A stretch of DNA of 64,000 bases from Natrononativus amylolyticus (lineage in GTDB: Archaea; Halobacteriota; Halobacteria; Halobacteriales; Natrialbaceae): NCBI RefSeq assembly GCF_024362525.1, contig NZ_CP101458.1, positions 2,170,001 to 2,234,000 on the forward strand. The letters run 5' to 3'. Position 1 is the stretch's first letter. Every line of letters begins with the position of its first letter. The notes beneath the pieces were generated by a model. It searched no databases. It saw nothing but the letters and a program-made list of their open reading frames with translations, and was not told where the DNA came from. The translations under genes were made by a program, and so were the position numbers. This document shows positions 16,357 through 26,128 of the stretch, in pieces.

Positions 16357-17145
16357 TTACCGGTCTTTCTCGACTACGCGCCAGCGGTAGCCGTACACGG
16401 GCGAGAAGACGACCGCATCCGAGTGGCGAACGCTTCCGGGAAGCGTCGAAACCCGCGTGGAAGCGCCGTCCGGGAGCGGTCCCGGCGGTTTCAGCGACAC
16501 GGCCGTCGGGTTTCGCGAGGCGTGCCCGCCCAACTGTTTCTGGTTTTCCTCGTACACTCGCTCGAAGGCGGCGTGGCCCTTCACGGCAGCCTTCCGGCCG
16601 ACCGTAACCGCCTTCACTGCCTGCTGCTGGAGCGCCGCCTCCGTCGCCTCCGCTTCGACGCCGGAGACGAACGTCTCGAGATCCGACGACGCCTCGGACT
16701 CGCCGAGCGCGTCGCCCATCGAGTTCTCGCCGCCGATCCCCTCGAGCGGGCCGTCCTCCCCGATGAGGTCCTCGAGTTCCTTGTCGAACGCCTGCTTCGC
16801 CTCCCAGAAATCGACGAGATCGACGGACCCCCACAGCTCTTTCAGTTTGATCACCTTGCGGAGCTTTTTGAGATCGAGGGCGAGATCCGGATCGTGTTCG
16901 CGGATCGCTGCCGGAATCTCGTCGACCTCGACCAGGTCGGGAAGCTCCTCGAGGTCGACGGCGTCCGGAAGCGCGTCCGCGTCGATCGTTCGGAGAACGT
17001 TCTCGATCGCTTCGACGACCTCCCAGAGTTCCCGTGCCGTCTCCGACACCGTCCCCTCGGCTTCGCCGCGTTCGATCGCCTCGCCGATCCGATCGAGGAC
17101 GGCCTCGATCTGTGTGGTCACTTCGCGGAGTTCGGTCTTGCTCAT
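16357..17145 (-). CDS. Haloarchaeal hypothetical protein with helical N-terminal half
   Basis: A 262-residue soluble protein, strongly helical. MSKTELREVTTQIEAVLDRI starts a coiled-coil-like region of Glu/Leu-rich heptads up to about residue 150. An Ala/Gln-rich helix (ALQQQAVKAVTVGRKAA) follows, then a Pro-rich tail ending YGYRWRVVEKDR. No catalytic motif or family is recognised. I chose the ATG at 17145 over one 33 nt upstream (17178). It is divergent from dph5. Function unknown. Confidence 0.7.
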   Translation of the reverse strand: MSKTELREVTTQIEAVLDRIGEAIERGEAEGTVSETARELWEVVEAIENVLRTIDADALPDAVDLEELPDLVEVDEIPAAIREHDPDLALDLKKLRKVIKLKELWGSVDLVDFWEAKQAFDKELEDLIGEDGPLEGIGGENSMGDALGESEASSDLETFVSGVEAEATEAALQQQAVKAVTVGRKAAVKGHAAFERVYEENQKQLGGHASRNPTAVSLKPPGPLPDGASTRVSTLPGSVRHSDAVVFSPVYGYRWRVVEKDR

Positions 17146-17251
17146 GGTGGGGGACCTCGTCGAGAGAAACGCTCCCAACGGACAAAACTATTGTTCGAGT
17201 AACATTTTCTGGCAGTCAGTTCGACCGGCCGGTCCGCGAGAATCGACTCGA

Positions 17252-17285
17252 AAGCTTATAGCGAACGGTCTCACTACGGACGCCT
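17252..17285 (+). promoter_or_regulatory. TATA box of dph5
   Basis: GCTTATAG at about 17252-17259 lies 27-34 nt before the dph5 ATG, fitting a leaderless transcript. Confidence 0.5.
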
Positions 17286-18119
17286 ATGCTCACTTTCATC
17301 GGCCTCGGCCTCTACGACGAGCGCTCGATCACCGTCGAGGGGCGGGGCGCGCTTCGCCGAGCGGACCGGGCCTACGCCGAGTTCTACACCAGCGAGCTGA
17401 TCGGCACCGACCTCGAGACGCTCGAGTCCCACCACGGGATCGACATCGAGGTCCGCGATCGGGCCGGCGTCGAACAGCACCCCGAGGAGATCCTCGAGGC
17501 GGCCGAGCGCGAGGACGTGGCCTTCCTCACCGCCGGCGACACCATGATCTCGACGACGCACGTCGACCTCCGGCTCCGGGCGCACGACCGGGGGATCGAG
17601 ACCCGCGTGATCCACGGCGTCACCGCCCAGACCGCGACGAGTTCGCTCACCGGCCTCCAGAACTACCGCTTCGGGAAGGCGACCACGCTGCCGTTTCCCT
17701 ACGCCCACGGCGCCGACGGCCTCCCGGCGAGCGTCACGGAAACGATCGACGACAACCGCGCCGACGGCCTCCACACCGTCGTCTACCTCGACATCAAAGT
17801 CGACAACGAGGCGGCGGTCCGGCGGGCAGAATCGGCCGGCGACGACACCGCGGGCGGCGAGGCCGGCCAGACGTACATGACCGCCGACGTCGGCGCCTCC
17901 CTGCTCGCCGAGGCGTACCCCGGTCTCGTCGGCGTCGTCGTCGCCCGCGCGGGCAGCCCCGATCCGGTCGTCGAGGCCGCGACGATGACCGAACTCGCCG
18001 ACCGAGAGTTCGGTGACCCGCTCCACTTGCTCGTCGTTCCCGGCGAGTGCCACCTGCTCGAGGCCGACGCCCTCTGTGAACTCGCGGGGGTCGATCGTGA
18101 CGCCCTCGACGTCGTATAG
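17286..18119 (+). CDS. dph5: Diphthine synthase Dph5/DphB
   Basis: A 277-residue SAM-dependent methyltransferase of the tetrapyrrole-methylase fold. It methylates the modified histidine of elongation factor aEF2 during diphthamide synthesis. The N-terminus MLTFIGLGLYDERSITVEG and the motif FLTAGDTMISTTH are diagnostic. IHGVTAQTA and FPYAHGADG follow in the expected order. Length is slightly above the usual 260 or so. It is transcribed alone from a TATA box 30 nt upstream. Confidence 0.93.
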   Translation: MLTFIGLGLYDERSITVEGRGALRRADRAYAEFYTSELIGTDLETLESHHGIDIEVRDRAGVEQHPEEILEAAEREDVAFLTAGDTMISTTHVDLRLRAHDRGIETRVIHGVTAQTATSSLTGLQNYRFGKATTLPFPYAHGADGLPASVTETIDDNRADGLHTVVYLDIKVDNEAAVRRAESAGDDTAGGEAGQTYMTADVGASLLAEAYPGLVGVVVARAGSPDPVVEAATMTELADREFGDPLHLLVVPGECHLLEADALCELAGVDRDALDVV

Positions 18120-18179
18120 TCCCCTGGAATCGACCGTCGCGGCTCCGTCGGCGACCACGAGAATCGCTCGATCCGACAC

Positions 18180-18220
18180 CGTTATGTGTACAGTCAGTGC
18201 CAGACACGTACACGATAACG
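18180..18220 (+). promoter_or_regulatory. Long inverted repeat in front of the histidine kinase gene
   Basis: CGTTATGTGTAC (18180-18191) and GTACACGATAACG (18208-18220) are inverted copies with one extra G in the right arm and a 16-nt spacer. The right arm ends 1 nt before the ATG at 18222. The size and position fit a dimeric repressor site over the promoter or transcript start. Confidence 0.5.
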
Positions 18221-18221
18221 C

Positions 18222-19271
18222 ATGGAGGACGGTGTGAACGCGGACGGGGACGCAGACGAGAGCCGGGAGACCGACGACCGGTTACGGCTCGCAGTCGAAG
18301 CCGCGGAGATGGGCACGTGGGAACTCGACCTCCAGAGCGGGGAGTCCCCGGTCCGGTCGCGACAGCACGACCAGATCTTCGGCTACGAGGAGCCGGTCGA
18401 AGACTGGAGCCTGGATCGCTTTCTCGAGCACGTTCACCCCGACGACCGCGCCGACGTGGAACGACGCTTCGAGACGGCCCTCGAGACGGGCGAGTGGCGG
18501 TTCGAGTGTCGGATCCGCCGGGCCGACGGCGAGCAGCGGTGGATCATGGCACAGGGGGAGTTCTTCTACGACGGTGGCGAGCCCGTTCGCGCGGTCGGGA
18601 TCGTTCAGGACGTCACGGAGCGCAAGGAGCGACAGCGGGAACTCGAGCGACAGAACAAGCGCCTCGAGAGCTTCGCCAGTATGCTCGCCCACGAGGTCAG
18701 AAACCCGCTGGGTATCGCCCAGATCTACCTCCAGCACGCCAGACGCGGTGACGACGACGCGTTCGATCAGGTCGAGACCGCTCACGAGCGGATCGAGGAG
18801 ATGATCACCGTCCTGCTGGTCCTGGCCGAGGGCAAGCAGTCGGCCGTCGATCCCGAGCCGGTCTGTCTCGGCGGACTGGCGACCGAGGTCTGGGAGACCC
18901 TCTCCGCTCCGGACGGTCGCCTCCGCGTCGAAACGGATCTCGTCGTCGAAGCTGAACCTCACCACCTCCGACACATCCTGGAGAACCTCTTCGAGAACGC
19001 CCTCGAGCACGGCGGCGACGACGTCGCCGTCCGCGTCGGTGGTCTCGACGACGGGTTCTACGTCGCCGACGACGGGCGAGGGGTACCGGAGCCGAAGCGC
19101 GAGCAGGTCTTCGAGGCGGGCTACACGACGGACACGAGCGGGATCGGTCTCGGCCTCACGTTCATCGGCCAACTCGCCGACGCCTACGGGTGGGACTGTC
19201 GGGTCGCCGAGAGCGAAACCGAGGGCGCCCGGTTCGAGTTCACCGACGTCGACGTCGTGTCGACGGGGTGA
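18222..19271 (+). CDS. PAS-domain sensor histidine kinase
   Basis: A 349-residue cytoplasmic kinase with no membrane segment. A PAS domain spans about residues 20-140 (MGTWELDLQSGE, then FLEHVHPDDRADV, then GIVQDVTERKE). The phospho-acceptor helix has H in MLAHEVRNPLGIAQ (about residue 154). The ATPase domain has N-box HILENLFENALEH, G1 VADDGRGVP and G2 GIGLGLTFIGQL. No response regulator is adjacent, so the partner is elsewhere. An inverted repeat lies directly upstream. Confidence 0.88.
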   Translation: MEDGVNADGDADESRETDDRLRLAVEAAEMGTWELDLQSGESPVRSRQHDQIFGYEEPVEDWSLDRFLEHVHPDDRADVERRFETALETGEWRFECRIRRADGEQRWIMAQGEFFYDGGEPVRAVGIVQDVTERKERQRELERQNKRLESFASMLAHEVRNPLGIAQIYLQHARRGDDDAFDQVETAHERIEEMITVLLVLAEGKQSAVDPEPVCLGGLATEVWETLSAPDGRLRVETDLVVEAEPHHLRHILENLFENALEHGGDDVAVRVGGLDDGFYVADDGRGVPEPKREQVFEAGYTTDTSGIGLGLTFIGQLADAYGWDCRVAESETEGARFEFTDVDVVSTG

Positions 19272-19306
19272 GGTGAACGCGGGCGTCGGACGACGACCAA
19301 CCGCCC

Positions 19307-20287
19307 TCAGAGCCGGTCGACGACCGCCGCCGTCACGTCTTCGGTGGTCGCGTCGCCGCCGAGATCCGGCGTCCGCGGCCCGGACTCGAGGACGTCCTCG
19401 ACGGCCTCGCGGACCGCCGCTCCCTCCTCACAGCCGAGGAACTCGAGACACATCGCCGCCGAGAGGATCGTCGCGGCGGGGTTCGCCACGCCCTCGCCCG
19501 CGATGTCGGGCGCGGTGCCGTGGACCGGCTCGAACAGTCCGCGTTCGGGGCCGACGTTGGCGCTCGGCAGCAATCCGAGCCCGCCGACGAGCCCCGCCGC
19601 GAGGTCCGAGAGCACGTCGCCCGCGAGGTTGGGGCAGACGACGATATCGAACTGCGCCGGGTCGAGACAGACGTGCGTCGCGAAGGCGTCCATCAGCACC
19701 TCGTCGGTTTCCACGCCGCGCTCGTCGGCGACCGCGAGGACGGCGTCGCGAAATCGCCCGTCGGTCTCGCGCATCACGTTCGCCTTGTGAGCGACGGTGA
19801 AGCCGTCGGCGCCCCGGGTTTCGACGAACTCGCAGGCGAACTCGGCCAACTGCTCGGAGGCCGAGTCCGTGACGACCCGCGTGAGCGTCGAGAGGTCGTC
19901 GCTCAGCCGGTCCTCGTGGCCCGAGTAGACGCCCTCGGTGTTCTCCCGGAGAAAAACCAGGTCCGTCTCGGGACGGAGGGCGTCGACGCCCGGATACGCC
20001 TTCGCGGGGCGGACGTTGACGAACGAGTCGACGGCCGCCCGCAGCGGGAGGATCACGTCCGCGGCCGTCTCGCCCGCCGCACCGAACAGCGTCGCGTCGG
20101 CGCTGGCAGCGAGGTCGTACGTCTCTCGCGGAAGGGCCTCGCCGGTTTCGTCTCTGACGTGGTCGCCGGCGTCCGCGTACGTGAACTCGAACTCGAGGTC
20201 CGTCGCCTCGAGGACGTCGACGGCGGCGGGAACGACCTCCCGGCCGATGCCGTCGCCCGGAATAACCGCGATTTCGTGGGCGGTCAT
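19307..20287 (-). CDS. leuB: 3-isopropylmalate dehydrogenase LeuB
   Basis: A 326-residue decarboxylating dehydrogenase making the precursor of 2-oxoisocaproate in leucine synthesis. It has [14 protein letters not shown] at the N-terminus, the substrate loop [12 protein letters not shown], the metal-site segment [19 protein letters not shown]-like sequence, and the adenosine-binding region [16 protein letters not shown]. It is last in the leuC-leuD-leuB block and overlaps leuD by 4 nt. It is shorter than bacterial LeuB (about 350) but normal for archaea. Confidence 0.93.
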   Translation of the reverse strand: MTAHEIAVIPGDGIGREVVPAAVDVLEATDLEFEFTYADAGDHVRDETGEALPRETYDLAASADATLFGAAGETAADVILPLRAAVDSFVNVRPAKAYPGVDALRPETDLVFLRENTEGVYSGHEDRLSDDLSTLTRVVTDSASEQLAEFACEFVETRGADGFTVAHKANVMRETDGRFRDAVLAVADERGVETDEVLMDAFATHVCLDPAQFDIVVCPNLAGDVLSDLAAGLVGGLGLLPSANVGPERGLFEPVHGTAPDIAGEGVANPAATILSAAMCLEFLGCEEGAAVREAVEDVLESGPRTPDLGGDATTEDVTAAVVDRL

Positions 20288-20916
20288 ACGGGTCTGCCGT
20301 CCTCCACGTACGGCAGCGACTCGGCCGTCTCGCGAACCGCGTCGGCGTTGGCTTTCATCAGCGCGGTCGTGTCCCAGACGCCCTCGACGAGGGCCTTCCG
20401 CTGGGCCTCGTCGACCGCGACGTCGACGGTCGTCTCGCCGTAGGTGACGGTTTCGGCGGCGACGTCGACCTCGAGTTCTCCGTCCGGGTTCGCCTCGACC
20501 CAGTTCTGGATCGCTTCGACCGTCTCGGCGTCGGCCGTCACCGTCGGGATGCCAAGCGCGAGGCAGTTACCCGCGAAGATCTCGGCGAAGCTCTCGCCGA
20601 CGAAGGCGTCGATCCCCCACCGCTGAAGCGCCTGCGGGGCGTGTTCGCGGGAGGAACCGCAGCCGAAGTTCGCGTTGACGACCATCACCGAGGCGTCGCG
20701 GTGTTCGGGCTCGTTCAGCGGGTGTTCTTTCTGGTTGTCCTCGTCGTCAAATCGCTGGTCGAAAAACGCGAACTCGCCCAGGCCGTCGAAGGTGACGACC
20801 TTCATGAACCGGGCGGGGATGATCTGGTCGGTGTCGATGTCGTTGCCGCGGATCGCGACCCCGGTTCCCGATACCGCCTCGACGGACGGGATCTCGACGT
20901 CCTCGGACGCGGTCAT
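20284..20916 (-). CDS. leuD: 3-isopropylmalate dehydratase small subunit LeuD
   Basis: A 210-residue swivelling-domain subunit of isopropylmalate isomerase. It has [32 protein letters not shown] and the late segment [17 protein letters not shown], all typical of LeuD. It pairs with LeuC, encoded just upstream with a 4-nt overlap, to move the hydroxyl group of isopropylmalate. Its C-terminus is longer than that of the shortest archaeal LeuD proteins and resembles the bacterial type. Confidence 0.93.
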   Translation of the reverse strand: MTASEDVEIPSVEAVSGTGVAIRGNDIDTDQIIPARFMKVVTFDGLGEFAFFDQRFDDEDNQKEHPLNEPEHRDASVMVVNANFGCGSSREHAPQALQRWGIDAFVGESFAEIFAGNCLALGIPTVTADAETVEAIQNWVEANPDGELEVDVAAETVTYGETTVDVAVDEAQRKALVEGVWDTTALMKANADAVRETAESLPYVEDGRPV

Positions 20917-22334
20917 TGCATGGTCACCTCCTTGAGTTCGCGAACGTCAGTTACTTCGCCGGTGATCGCCGCCGCGGCGACCATCCGCGGGTTCATCAGG
21001 ACGGTACGGCCGTCCTTGCTCCCCTGTCGGCCGACGAAGTTCCGGTTCGAGGAGGACGCACAGGCCTCGTCGCCCTCGAGCTGGTCTTCGTTCATGCCCA
21101 GACACATCGAGCAGCCGGCGTTGCGCCAGTCGAAGCCGGCTTCCTCGAAGATCTCTTTGAGGCCTTCCTCCTCGGCGGTCTCCTGGACGCGCTGGCTGCC
21201 GGGGACGACCATCGCCCGTACCTCGGGGTGGACCTCGCGGCCCTCGACGATTCGGGCCGCCCGTCGCAGGTCGGGCAGCCGGGCGTTGGTACAGGAGCCG
21301 AGGAAGGCGACGTCGATCGGGTAGCCCGCCATCGTCTCGCCGGGTTCGACGCGCATGTGTTCCTGGGCGCGTCGGGCGGTATCTCGCTTGTCCGCCGGCA
21401 AGCCTTCGGGCTCCGGAATCGGATCCGTGATGCCGACGCCCTGACCGGGGGTCGTCCCCCAGGTGACGACCGGCTCGAGTTCGCCCGCGTCGATGGTGAC
21501 GACGTCGTCGTACTCGGCCGTCTCGTCCGATTTGATCGACTCCCAGTACGGTTTGAGCTCGTCGAACGCCTCGGGGTTCTCCCGGAAGTAGTCGGTCTCT
21601 TTCAGGTACTCGTAGGTGGTCTCGTCGGGGTTGACGTAGCCCGCGCGGGCGCCGCCCTCGATCGACATGTTGCAGATCGACATCCGACCCTCCATGCCCA
21701 GACGTTCGATGGCGGAGCCGGCGTACTCGTAGACGTAGCCGACGCCGCCCTCGGTTCCCAGTCGGCGGATGATCTCGAGGATGACGTCCTTCGCCTCGAC
21801 GCCGTCGCCGAGTTCGCCCTCGACCTCGATCTTTCTCACTTTCTGCTTCTCGAAGGCGAGGGTGCCCGTCGCGAGCACGTCGCGGATCTGGCTGGTACCG
21901 ATTCCGAACGCGAGCGCGCCGAAGGCGCCGTGAGTCGACGTGTGGGAGTCGCCGCAGACGATCGTCTTTCCGGGCTGGGTCAGTCCCTGCTCCGGGCCGA
22001 CGACGTGGACGATGCCCTGATCGCCGCTGTTCGGGTCCGAGAACTCGATGCCCGCCTCGCGGACGTTCTCCTCGAGTTCGCGCATCATCTCCTCGGCGGC
22101 GTCCTCGGCGTACGGGCGGGACTGATCCGCCGTCGGAATGATGTGATCGACCGTCGCGTGGGTGAGTTCGGGGTAGGCGACCTCGAGGTCGCGCTCCTCG
22201 AGCATGCCGAACGCCTGCGGGCTCGTCACCTCGTGGATGAGGTGGAGGCCGACGAACAGCTGTTCCTGGCCGGTCGGCAGCGTCGTCACGCTGTGGCGGT
22301 CCCAGACCTTGTCGTACAGGGTGCGCTCGCTCAT
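20913..22334 (-). CDS. leuC: 3-isopropylmalate dehydratase large subunit LeuC
   Basis: A 473-residue aconitase-family enzyme with a [4Fe-4S] cluster. Cluster cysteines lie in [10 protein letters not shown] and in [34 protein letters not shown] and [17 protein letters not shown]-like segments are present. The start is the ATG at 22334 ([14 protein letters not shown]). That ATG overlaps the stop of the preceding small gene (22331-22606) by 4 nt, indicating translational coupling. Confidence 0.94.
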   Translation of the reverse strand: MSERTLYDKVWDRHSVTTLPTGQEQLFVGLHLIHEVTSPQAFGMLEERDLEVAYPELTHATVDHIIPTADQSRPYAEDAAEEMMRELEENVREAGIEFSDPNSGDQGIVHVVGPEQGLTQPGKTIVCGDSHTSTHGAFGALAFGIGTSQIRDVLATGTLAFEKQKVRKIEVEGELGDGVEAKDVILEIIRRLGTEGGVGYVYEYAGSAIERLGMEGRMSICNMSIEGGARAGYVNPDETTYEYLKETDYFRENPEAFDELKPYWESIKSDETAEYDDVVTIDAGELEPVVTWGTTPGQGVGITDPIPEPEGLPADKRDTARRAQEHMRVEPGETMAGYPIDVAFLGSCTNARLPDLRRAARIVEGREVHPEVRAMVVPGSQRVQETAEEEGLKEIFEEAGFDWRNAGCSMCLGMNEDQLEGDEACASSSNRNFVGRQGSKDGRTVLMNPRMVAAAAITGEVTDVRELKEVTMQ

Positions 22335-22606
22335 TCCTCGTACTCGTAGGCGACGTCGTCCTCGCTGCCGCCCCGCTCGAAGACCCGATTGGCGTCCTCG
22401 GCCTCCTTCGGCGGGGTGTGGCTCACGTCTTTCATCCGCCGCTCGTCGTCGTCGCGGTCGGAATCGACCGCGTTCGCGCGGCCGCCGTCGGCGGCCACGA
22501 TCGGCCCGCGGGTGAACAGCTGTCCCGTGCTCTCGCCGGTGTAGGGGTTGGTGTGGCTGACTCGTTTCATCGTCCGTCGGTCGCTGGCTGTGTCGTTTGC
22601 AGTCAT
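22331..22606 (-). CDS. Small protein with duplicated MKxVSHTxP motif, within the leucine operon
   Basis: A 91-residue acidic protein between ilvC (21 nt upstream) and leuC (4-nt overlap). It contains two similar blocks: [14 protein letters not shown] with LFTRG, and [14 protein letters not shown] with VFERG. The two are joined by an Asp/Arg-rich linker, and the protein ends VAYEYEE. No catalytic motif or known family is visible. From memory an equivalent small gene occupies the same place in the Haloferax volcanii cluster, so it is conserved rather than chance. Its placement suggests a role in assembly or regulation of branched-chain enzymes, but this is inference. Confidence 0.75.
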   Translation of the reverse strand: MTANDTASDRRTMKRVSHTNPYTGESTGQLFTRGPIVAADGGRANAVDSDRDDDERRMKDVSHTPPKEAEDANRVFERGGSEDDVAYEYEE

Positions 22607-22627
22607 CGTTCTGGGTTCCGTCTCCGT

Positions 22628-23686
22628 TCAGTCGTCCGCCGGCACTTCCGCCGGCTCGGTCTCCTCTTCTTCCCACTCGAACAGATCGCGCAGCGGCGCG
22701 CCGATCTCCTCGATCTCGTGTTCCTCGTCGTGGCGTTTCAGCTGGGTGTACGCCGGCCGCCCGGCCTGGTTCTCGTTGATCCACTCGCGGGCGAAGGTGC
22801 CGTCCTGGACCTCCTCGAGCACCTCCTCCATGTTCTCTCGTACCGTCTCGTCGACGATCTCGTCGCCGCGGGTGAGCCCGCCGTACTCCGCCGTGTCGCT
22901 CACGGAGTACCACATGCCGCCGAGCCCGTCCTCGTACATCAGGTCGACGATCAGCTTGAGCTCGTTCAGGCACTCGAAGTACGCCATCTCGGGGGCGTAG
23001 CCGTTGTCGACGAGCGTCTCGAAGCCGTGCTTGACGAGGGCGGTGACGCCGCCACAGAGCACGGCCTGCTCGCCGAAGAGGTCGGATTCGACCTCCTCGC
23101 GGAACGTCGTCTCGACGACCCCCGCGCGGGTGCCGCCGATGGCCTGCGCGTAGGCGAGGGCCTCGTCTTTCGCCTCCCCGGTGTAGTCCTGGTAGACGGC
23201 GATCAGGGCGGGCGTGCCGCCGCCGTTCTCGTAGTCCCGGCGGACGATGTGGCCCGGCCCCTTCGGGGCGGCCATCGTCACGTCGACGTTCTCGGGTACC
23301 GAAATCTGGTTGTAGTGGATGTTGAACCCGTGGGCGAACATGACGGTGTTGCCGGCCTCGAGGCCCGGCTCGATCGCCTCGAACACCGCCGGCTGGACGG
23401 TGTCCGGCACGAGCATCATCACGATGTCCGCCTCTGCGGTCGCCGTATCCGGCGTCGTTACCCGGAGCCCGTCGTCTTCGGCCTGCGCCCACGAGGAGGA
23501 GTCCTCGCGAAGGCCGACGACCACGTCGACGCCGCTGTCGTGGAGGTTGAGCGCGTGGGCGTGGCCCTGGCTGCCGTAGCCGAGGACGGCGACCGTTTTG
23601 TCCTCGATGTAGGCGGCGTCTGCGTCCTCGCCGTAGTAGATGTTCGTCGTGAATGCGTCGTCTGCGTTCTGTGTCGTATCAGTCAT
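22628..23686 (-). CDS. ilvC: Ketol-acid reductoisomerase IlvC
   Basis: A 352-residue class I enzyme that isomerises and reduces acetolactate (valine/leucine path) or acetohydroxybutyrate (isoleucine path). The NADPH-binding Rossmann motif is [17 protein letters not shown], and [28 protein letters not shown] and [17 protein letters not shown] follow. The C-terminal acidic tail ([14 protein letters not shown]) is a halophilic addition. Its start overlaps the ilvN stop by 8 nt. Confidence 0.95.
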   Translation of the reverse strand: MTDTTQNADDAFTTNIYYGEDADAAYIEDKTVAVLGYGSQGHAHALNLHDSGVDVVVGLREDSSSWAQAEDDGLRVTTPDTATAEADIVMMLVPDTVQPAVFEAIEPGLEAGNTVMFAHGFNIHYNQISVPENVDVTMAAPKGPGHIVRRDYENGGGTPALIAVYQDYTGEAKDEALAYAQAIGGTRAGVVETTFREEVESDLFGEQAVLCGGVTALVKHGFETLVDNGYAPEMAYFECLNELKLIVDLMYEDGLGGMWYSVSDTAEYGGLTRGDEIVDETVRENMEEVLEEVQDGTFAREWINENQAGRPAYTQLKRHDEEHEIEEIGAPLRDLFEWEEEETEPAEVPADD

Positions 23687-24341
23687 CGTCGGATGGTGCG
23701 GTGTGTGGCTGGTTCGTCTGCTCGACGCGCTGTGCGGCCTGGTTGGGCGCGACGCCCGCGGTGTCCTCGGTGCCGCGGGCGAGCGCCGTCGTTCCCGTTC
23801 GTGAAATCTCGCGGATGCCGAACTGGCTGAACGCCTCGATCGCCGAGTCGATCTTCTGGCGGGCGCCCGTGATCTCGACGGTCGCCGTCTCGGGGCTCGC
23901 GTCGACCGTCTTCCCGCCGTACATGTCCGCGACGGCGGCGACCCGGTCCGGCCGAGTGGCGTTGACCTTCACGAGCGCGAGCTCCCGGCGCATCGCGTCG
24001 GGCTCGAGTTCGCGCACGGCGACGACCGGGATCAGCTTCCGGAGCTGCTTTTTCACCTGGTCGATCCCGGGGTCGGTCTCCTCGACGACCAGCGTGATCC
24101 GCGCGCGGTCGTCGTCCTCCGTCGGGCCGACGGTGAGGCTCTCGATGTTGAACTGTCGCCTCGAGAACAGCCCCGAGACGTCCGAGAGCACGCCGGGTTC
24201 GTGCTCGACGAGCACCGAGATGACGGTCCGACGAGGCTCGTGTCTGGCCTCGACTTCGGGATCGATCCGGATCCCCTGGGCGTTTCGACGCCCCGTCGAT
24301 TCGGGGCGTTCCTCGGGAGCGGGGCCGTCTAACCCGCTCAT
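23679..24341 (-). CDS. ilvN: Acetolactate synthase regulatory subunit IlvN
   Basis: A 220-residue small subunit. The ACT domain starts at about residue 38 ([20 protein letters not shown]) with [15 protein letters not shown]-terminal domain ([11 protein letters not shown], then [20 protein letters not shown]) completes the IlvN fold. It confers feedback control by valine in known systems. The acidic N- and C-terminal extensions are typical halophilic additions. It overlaps ilvB by 4 nt and ilvC by 8 nt. Confidence 0.93.
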   Translation of the reverse strand: MSGLDGPAPEERPESTGRRNAQGIRIDPEVEARHEPRRTVISVLVEHEPGVLSDVSGLFSRRQFNIESLTVGPTEDDDRARITLVVEETDPGIDQVKKQLRKLIPVVAVRELEPDAMRRELALVKVNATRPDRVAAVADMYGGKTVDASPETATVEITGARQKIDSAIEAFSQFGIREISRTGTTALARGTEDTAGVAPNQAAQRVEQTNQPHTAPSDDD

Positions 24342-26128
24342 AACTGGTCCTCCGACAGCGCGAACTGTCCGTTGTCGCCGCCGCTCGGAACCATCGGGTA
24401 AACGTTCGCCCGCGGGTCGATGTGGACGTCGATCACCGAGGGGCCGTCGTACGCGACCGCTTCCTGGATCGTGTCTGCGACCTCGTCGTAGTCGTCGATG
24501 CGGAAGCCGCGGGCGCCGAAGGCCTCGGCCAGCTTGTCGAAGGCGGGACACCAGTGGTACTCCGAGGCGGAGTGGCGGCCCTCGAAGAAGGCGTCCTGCC
24601 ACTGGCGGACCATGCCGATGTACTCGTTGTTGAGCACCGCGACGGTGATGTCGAGGTTCTCCCGGACCGCGACGGCGAGTTCCTGCATCGTCATCAGGAA
24701 CGAGCCGTCGCCCTCGACGCAGATCACTTCCTGGTCGTCGTCAGCGGCGAGTCGCGCGCCGATCGCCGCGGGGAGGCCGTACCCCATCGTGCCGAGACCG
24801 TGACTCGAGACCCAGGTGCGGGGCTCGGTGTAGGTCCAGTACTGGCAGGCCCACATCTGGTGTTGTCCGACGCCGGTCGTCACGATCGCGCGGTCGCTCG
24901 TGGCCTCGTCTAACGCCTCGACGACGAACTGGGGTTTGACCGGCTCGTCCTCGGGGGTGTCGTAGGCCATCGAGTACTCCGACTTCCACTGCTGGCACTG
25001 CGCGCGCCACTTCGTGGCTTTCGGCGACTCCTCGACGGCCTCCGCCAGCTGGGTGACGACCGTCGCCGCGTCGCCGACGAGCGGGTACTCCGCGTGGACG
25101 TTCTTGCTGATCTCGGCGGGGTCGATGTCGACGTGGATGATCTCCGCGCCCGGCGCGAACGTGTCGATGCCGCCGGTGAGGCGGTCGTCGAAGCGGGTGC
25201 CGACGGCGATCATCGCATCGCAGTGGGTGATCGCCATGTTGGCGTAGCCGGTGCCGTGCATCCCCGCCATCTCCATGGCGAGTTCGTGGTCCTCGGGGAA
25301 CGAGCCGATCCCGGGCATCGTCGTCACCACCGGGATCTCGTGTTCGGTCGCGAACGCGCGACACTCCGCGGCCGCGTCGCCCTTGATCACGCCGCCGCCG
25401 AGCAGCATGATCGGCTTCTGAGCGCGCTCGATCCGTCGGGCCGCCTCGGCGACGATCGTCGGGTCGGCCCGCTCCTGAACGTCGTACGTCGCGGGCGTTT
25501 TCGGTTCGGCCGGCTCGCGGTCCGTCTCGGCCAGCGTCACGTCCTTCGGCAGGTCGACCAGCGTCGGGCCGGGGCGGCCCTCGGCCGCGAGCGCGAACGC
25601 CTCGCCGACGTCGTCGCCGACGCTGTTCGGATCGCTCGAGAACGTGTTCGCCTTCGTGATCGGCGCCGTCACGCCGGTCGTGTCGGTCTCCTGGAAGGCG
25701 TCGTTGCCGACCAGTTCGGTGGGAACCTGGCCGGTCAGCGCGATCATCGGATCGGAGTCCATGTCCGCATCGGCGATGCCGGTCACGAGGTTGGTCGCCC
25801 CCGGTCCCGAGGTGGCGAGACAGACGCCTGGCTCGCCGGAGACGATGCCGTAGGCGTCGGCGGCGTGGGAGGCACCCTGCTCGTGGGCCATCGTCACGTG
25901 CCGGATCGGCGAGTCGTAGAGGGCGTCGTAGACGGGCATGATCGCGCCGCCCTGGACGCCGAAGGCGTACTCGACGCCCGCGGTCTCGAGGGCGCGGACG
26001 ACCGCCTCTGCGCCCGTGGTTACCGGCCGAGCGTCGGCGCTCGAGTCCGCCGCGGACTCCTCGGTGTTCTCCTCGCGGGTGCGGTCCTGTTCCGTTCGTG
26101 GGGAAACCGACGTCGCGCGCTCGCTCAT
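24338..26128 (-). CDS. ilvB: Acetolactate synthase large subunit IlvB
   Basis: A 596-residue thiamine-diphosphate enzyme that condenses pyruvate (or 2-oxobutyrate with pyruvate). The N-terminal ThDP domain has GVQGGAIMPVYDAL and HEQGASHAADAYG with the catalytic Glu. The central FAD-like domain follows, then the C-terminal ThDP site (GDGSFLMTMQELAVAV, then NNEYIGMVRQWQ). The first 35 or so residues are a Ser/Glu/Asp-rich halophilic extension. It leads the ilvBNC-leuCDB run and has a roughly 200-nt leader with a strong hairpin. Confidence 0.95.
   Translation of the reverse strand: MSERATSVSPRTEQDRTREENTEESAADSSADARPVTTGAEAVVRALETAGVEYAFGVQGGAIMPVYDALYDSPIRHVTMAHEQGASHAADAYGIVSGEPGVCLATSGPGATNLVTGIADADMDSDPMIALTGQVPTELVGNDAFQETDTTGVTAPITKANTFSSDPNSVGDDVGEAFALAAEGRPGPTLVDLPKDVTLAETDREPAEPKTPATYDVQERADPTIVAEAARRIERAQKPIMLLGGGVIKGDAAAECRAFATEHEIPVVTTMPGIGSFPEDHELAMEMAGMHGTGYANMAITHCDAMIAVGTRFDDRLTGGIDTFAPGAEIIHVDIDPAEISKNVHAEYPLVGDAATVVTQLAEAVEESPKATKWRAQCQQWKSEYSMAYDTPEDEPVKPQFVVEALDEATSDRAIVTTGVGQHQMWACQYWTYTEPRTWVSSHGLGTMGYGLPAAIGARLAADDDQEVICVEGDGSFLMTMQELAVAVRENLDITVAVLNNEYIGMVRQWQDAFFEGRHSASEYHWCPAFDKLAEAFGARGFRIDDYDEVADTIQEAVAYDGPSVIDVHIDPRANVYPMVPSGGDNGQFALSEDQL

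Noticed and set aside
22543-22627. Start of ilvC or leuC placed within the small 91-residue gene, making it an artefact
   Set aside because: leuC and ilvC both have well-placed ATG starts and intact N-terminal motifs, and the small frame has its own duplicated motif and acidic bias typical of real haloarchaeal proteins.
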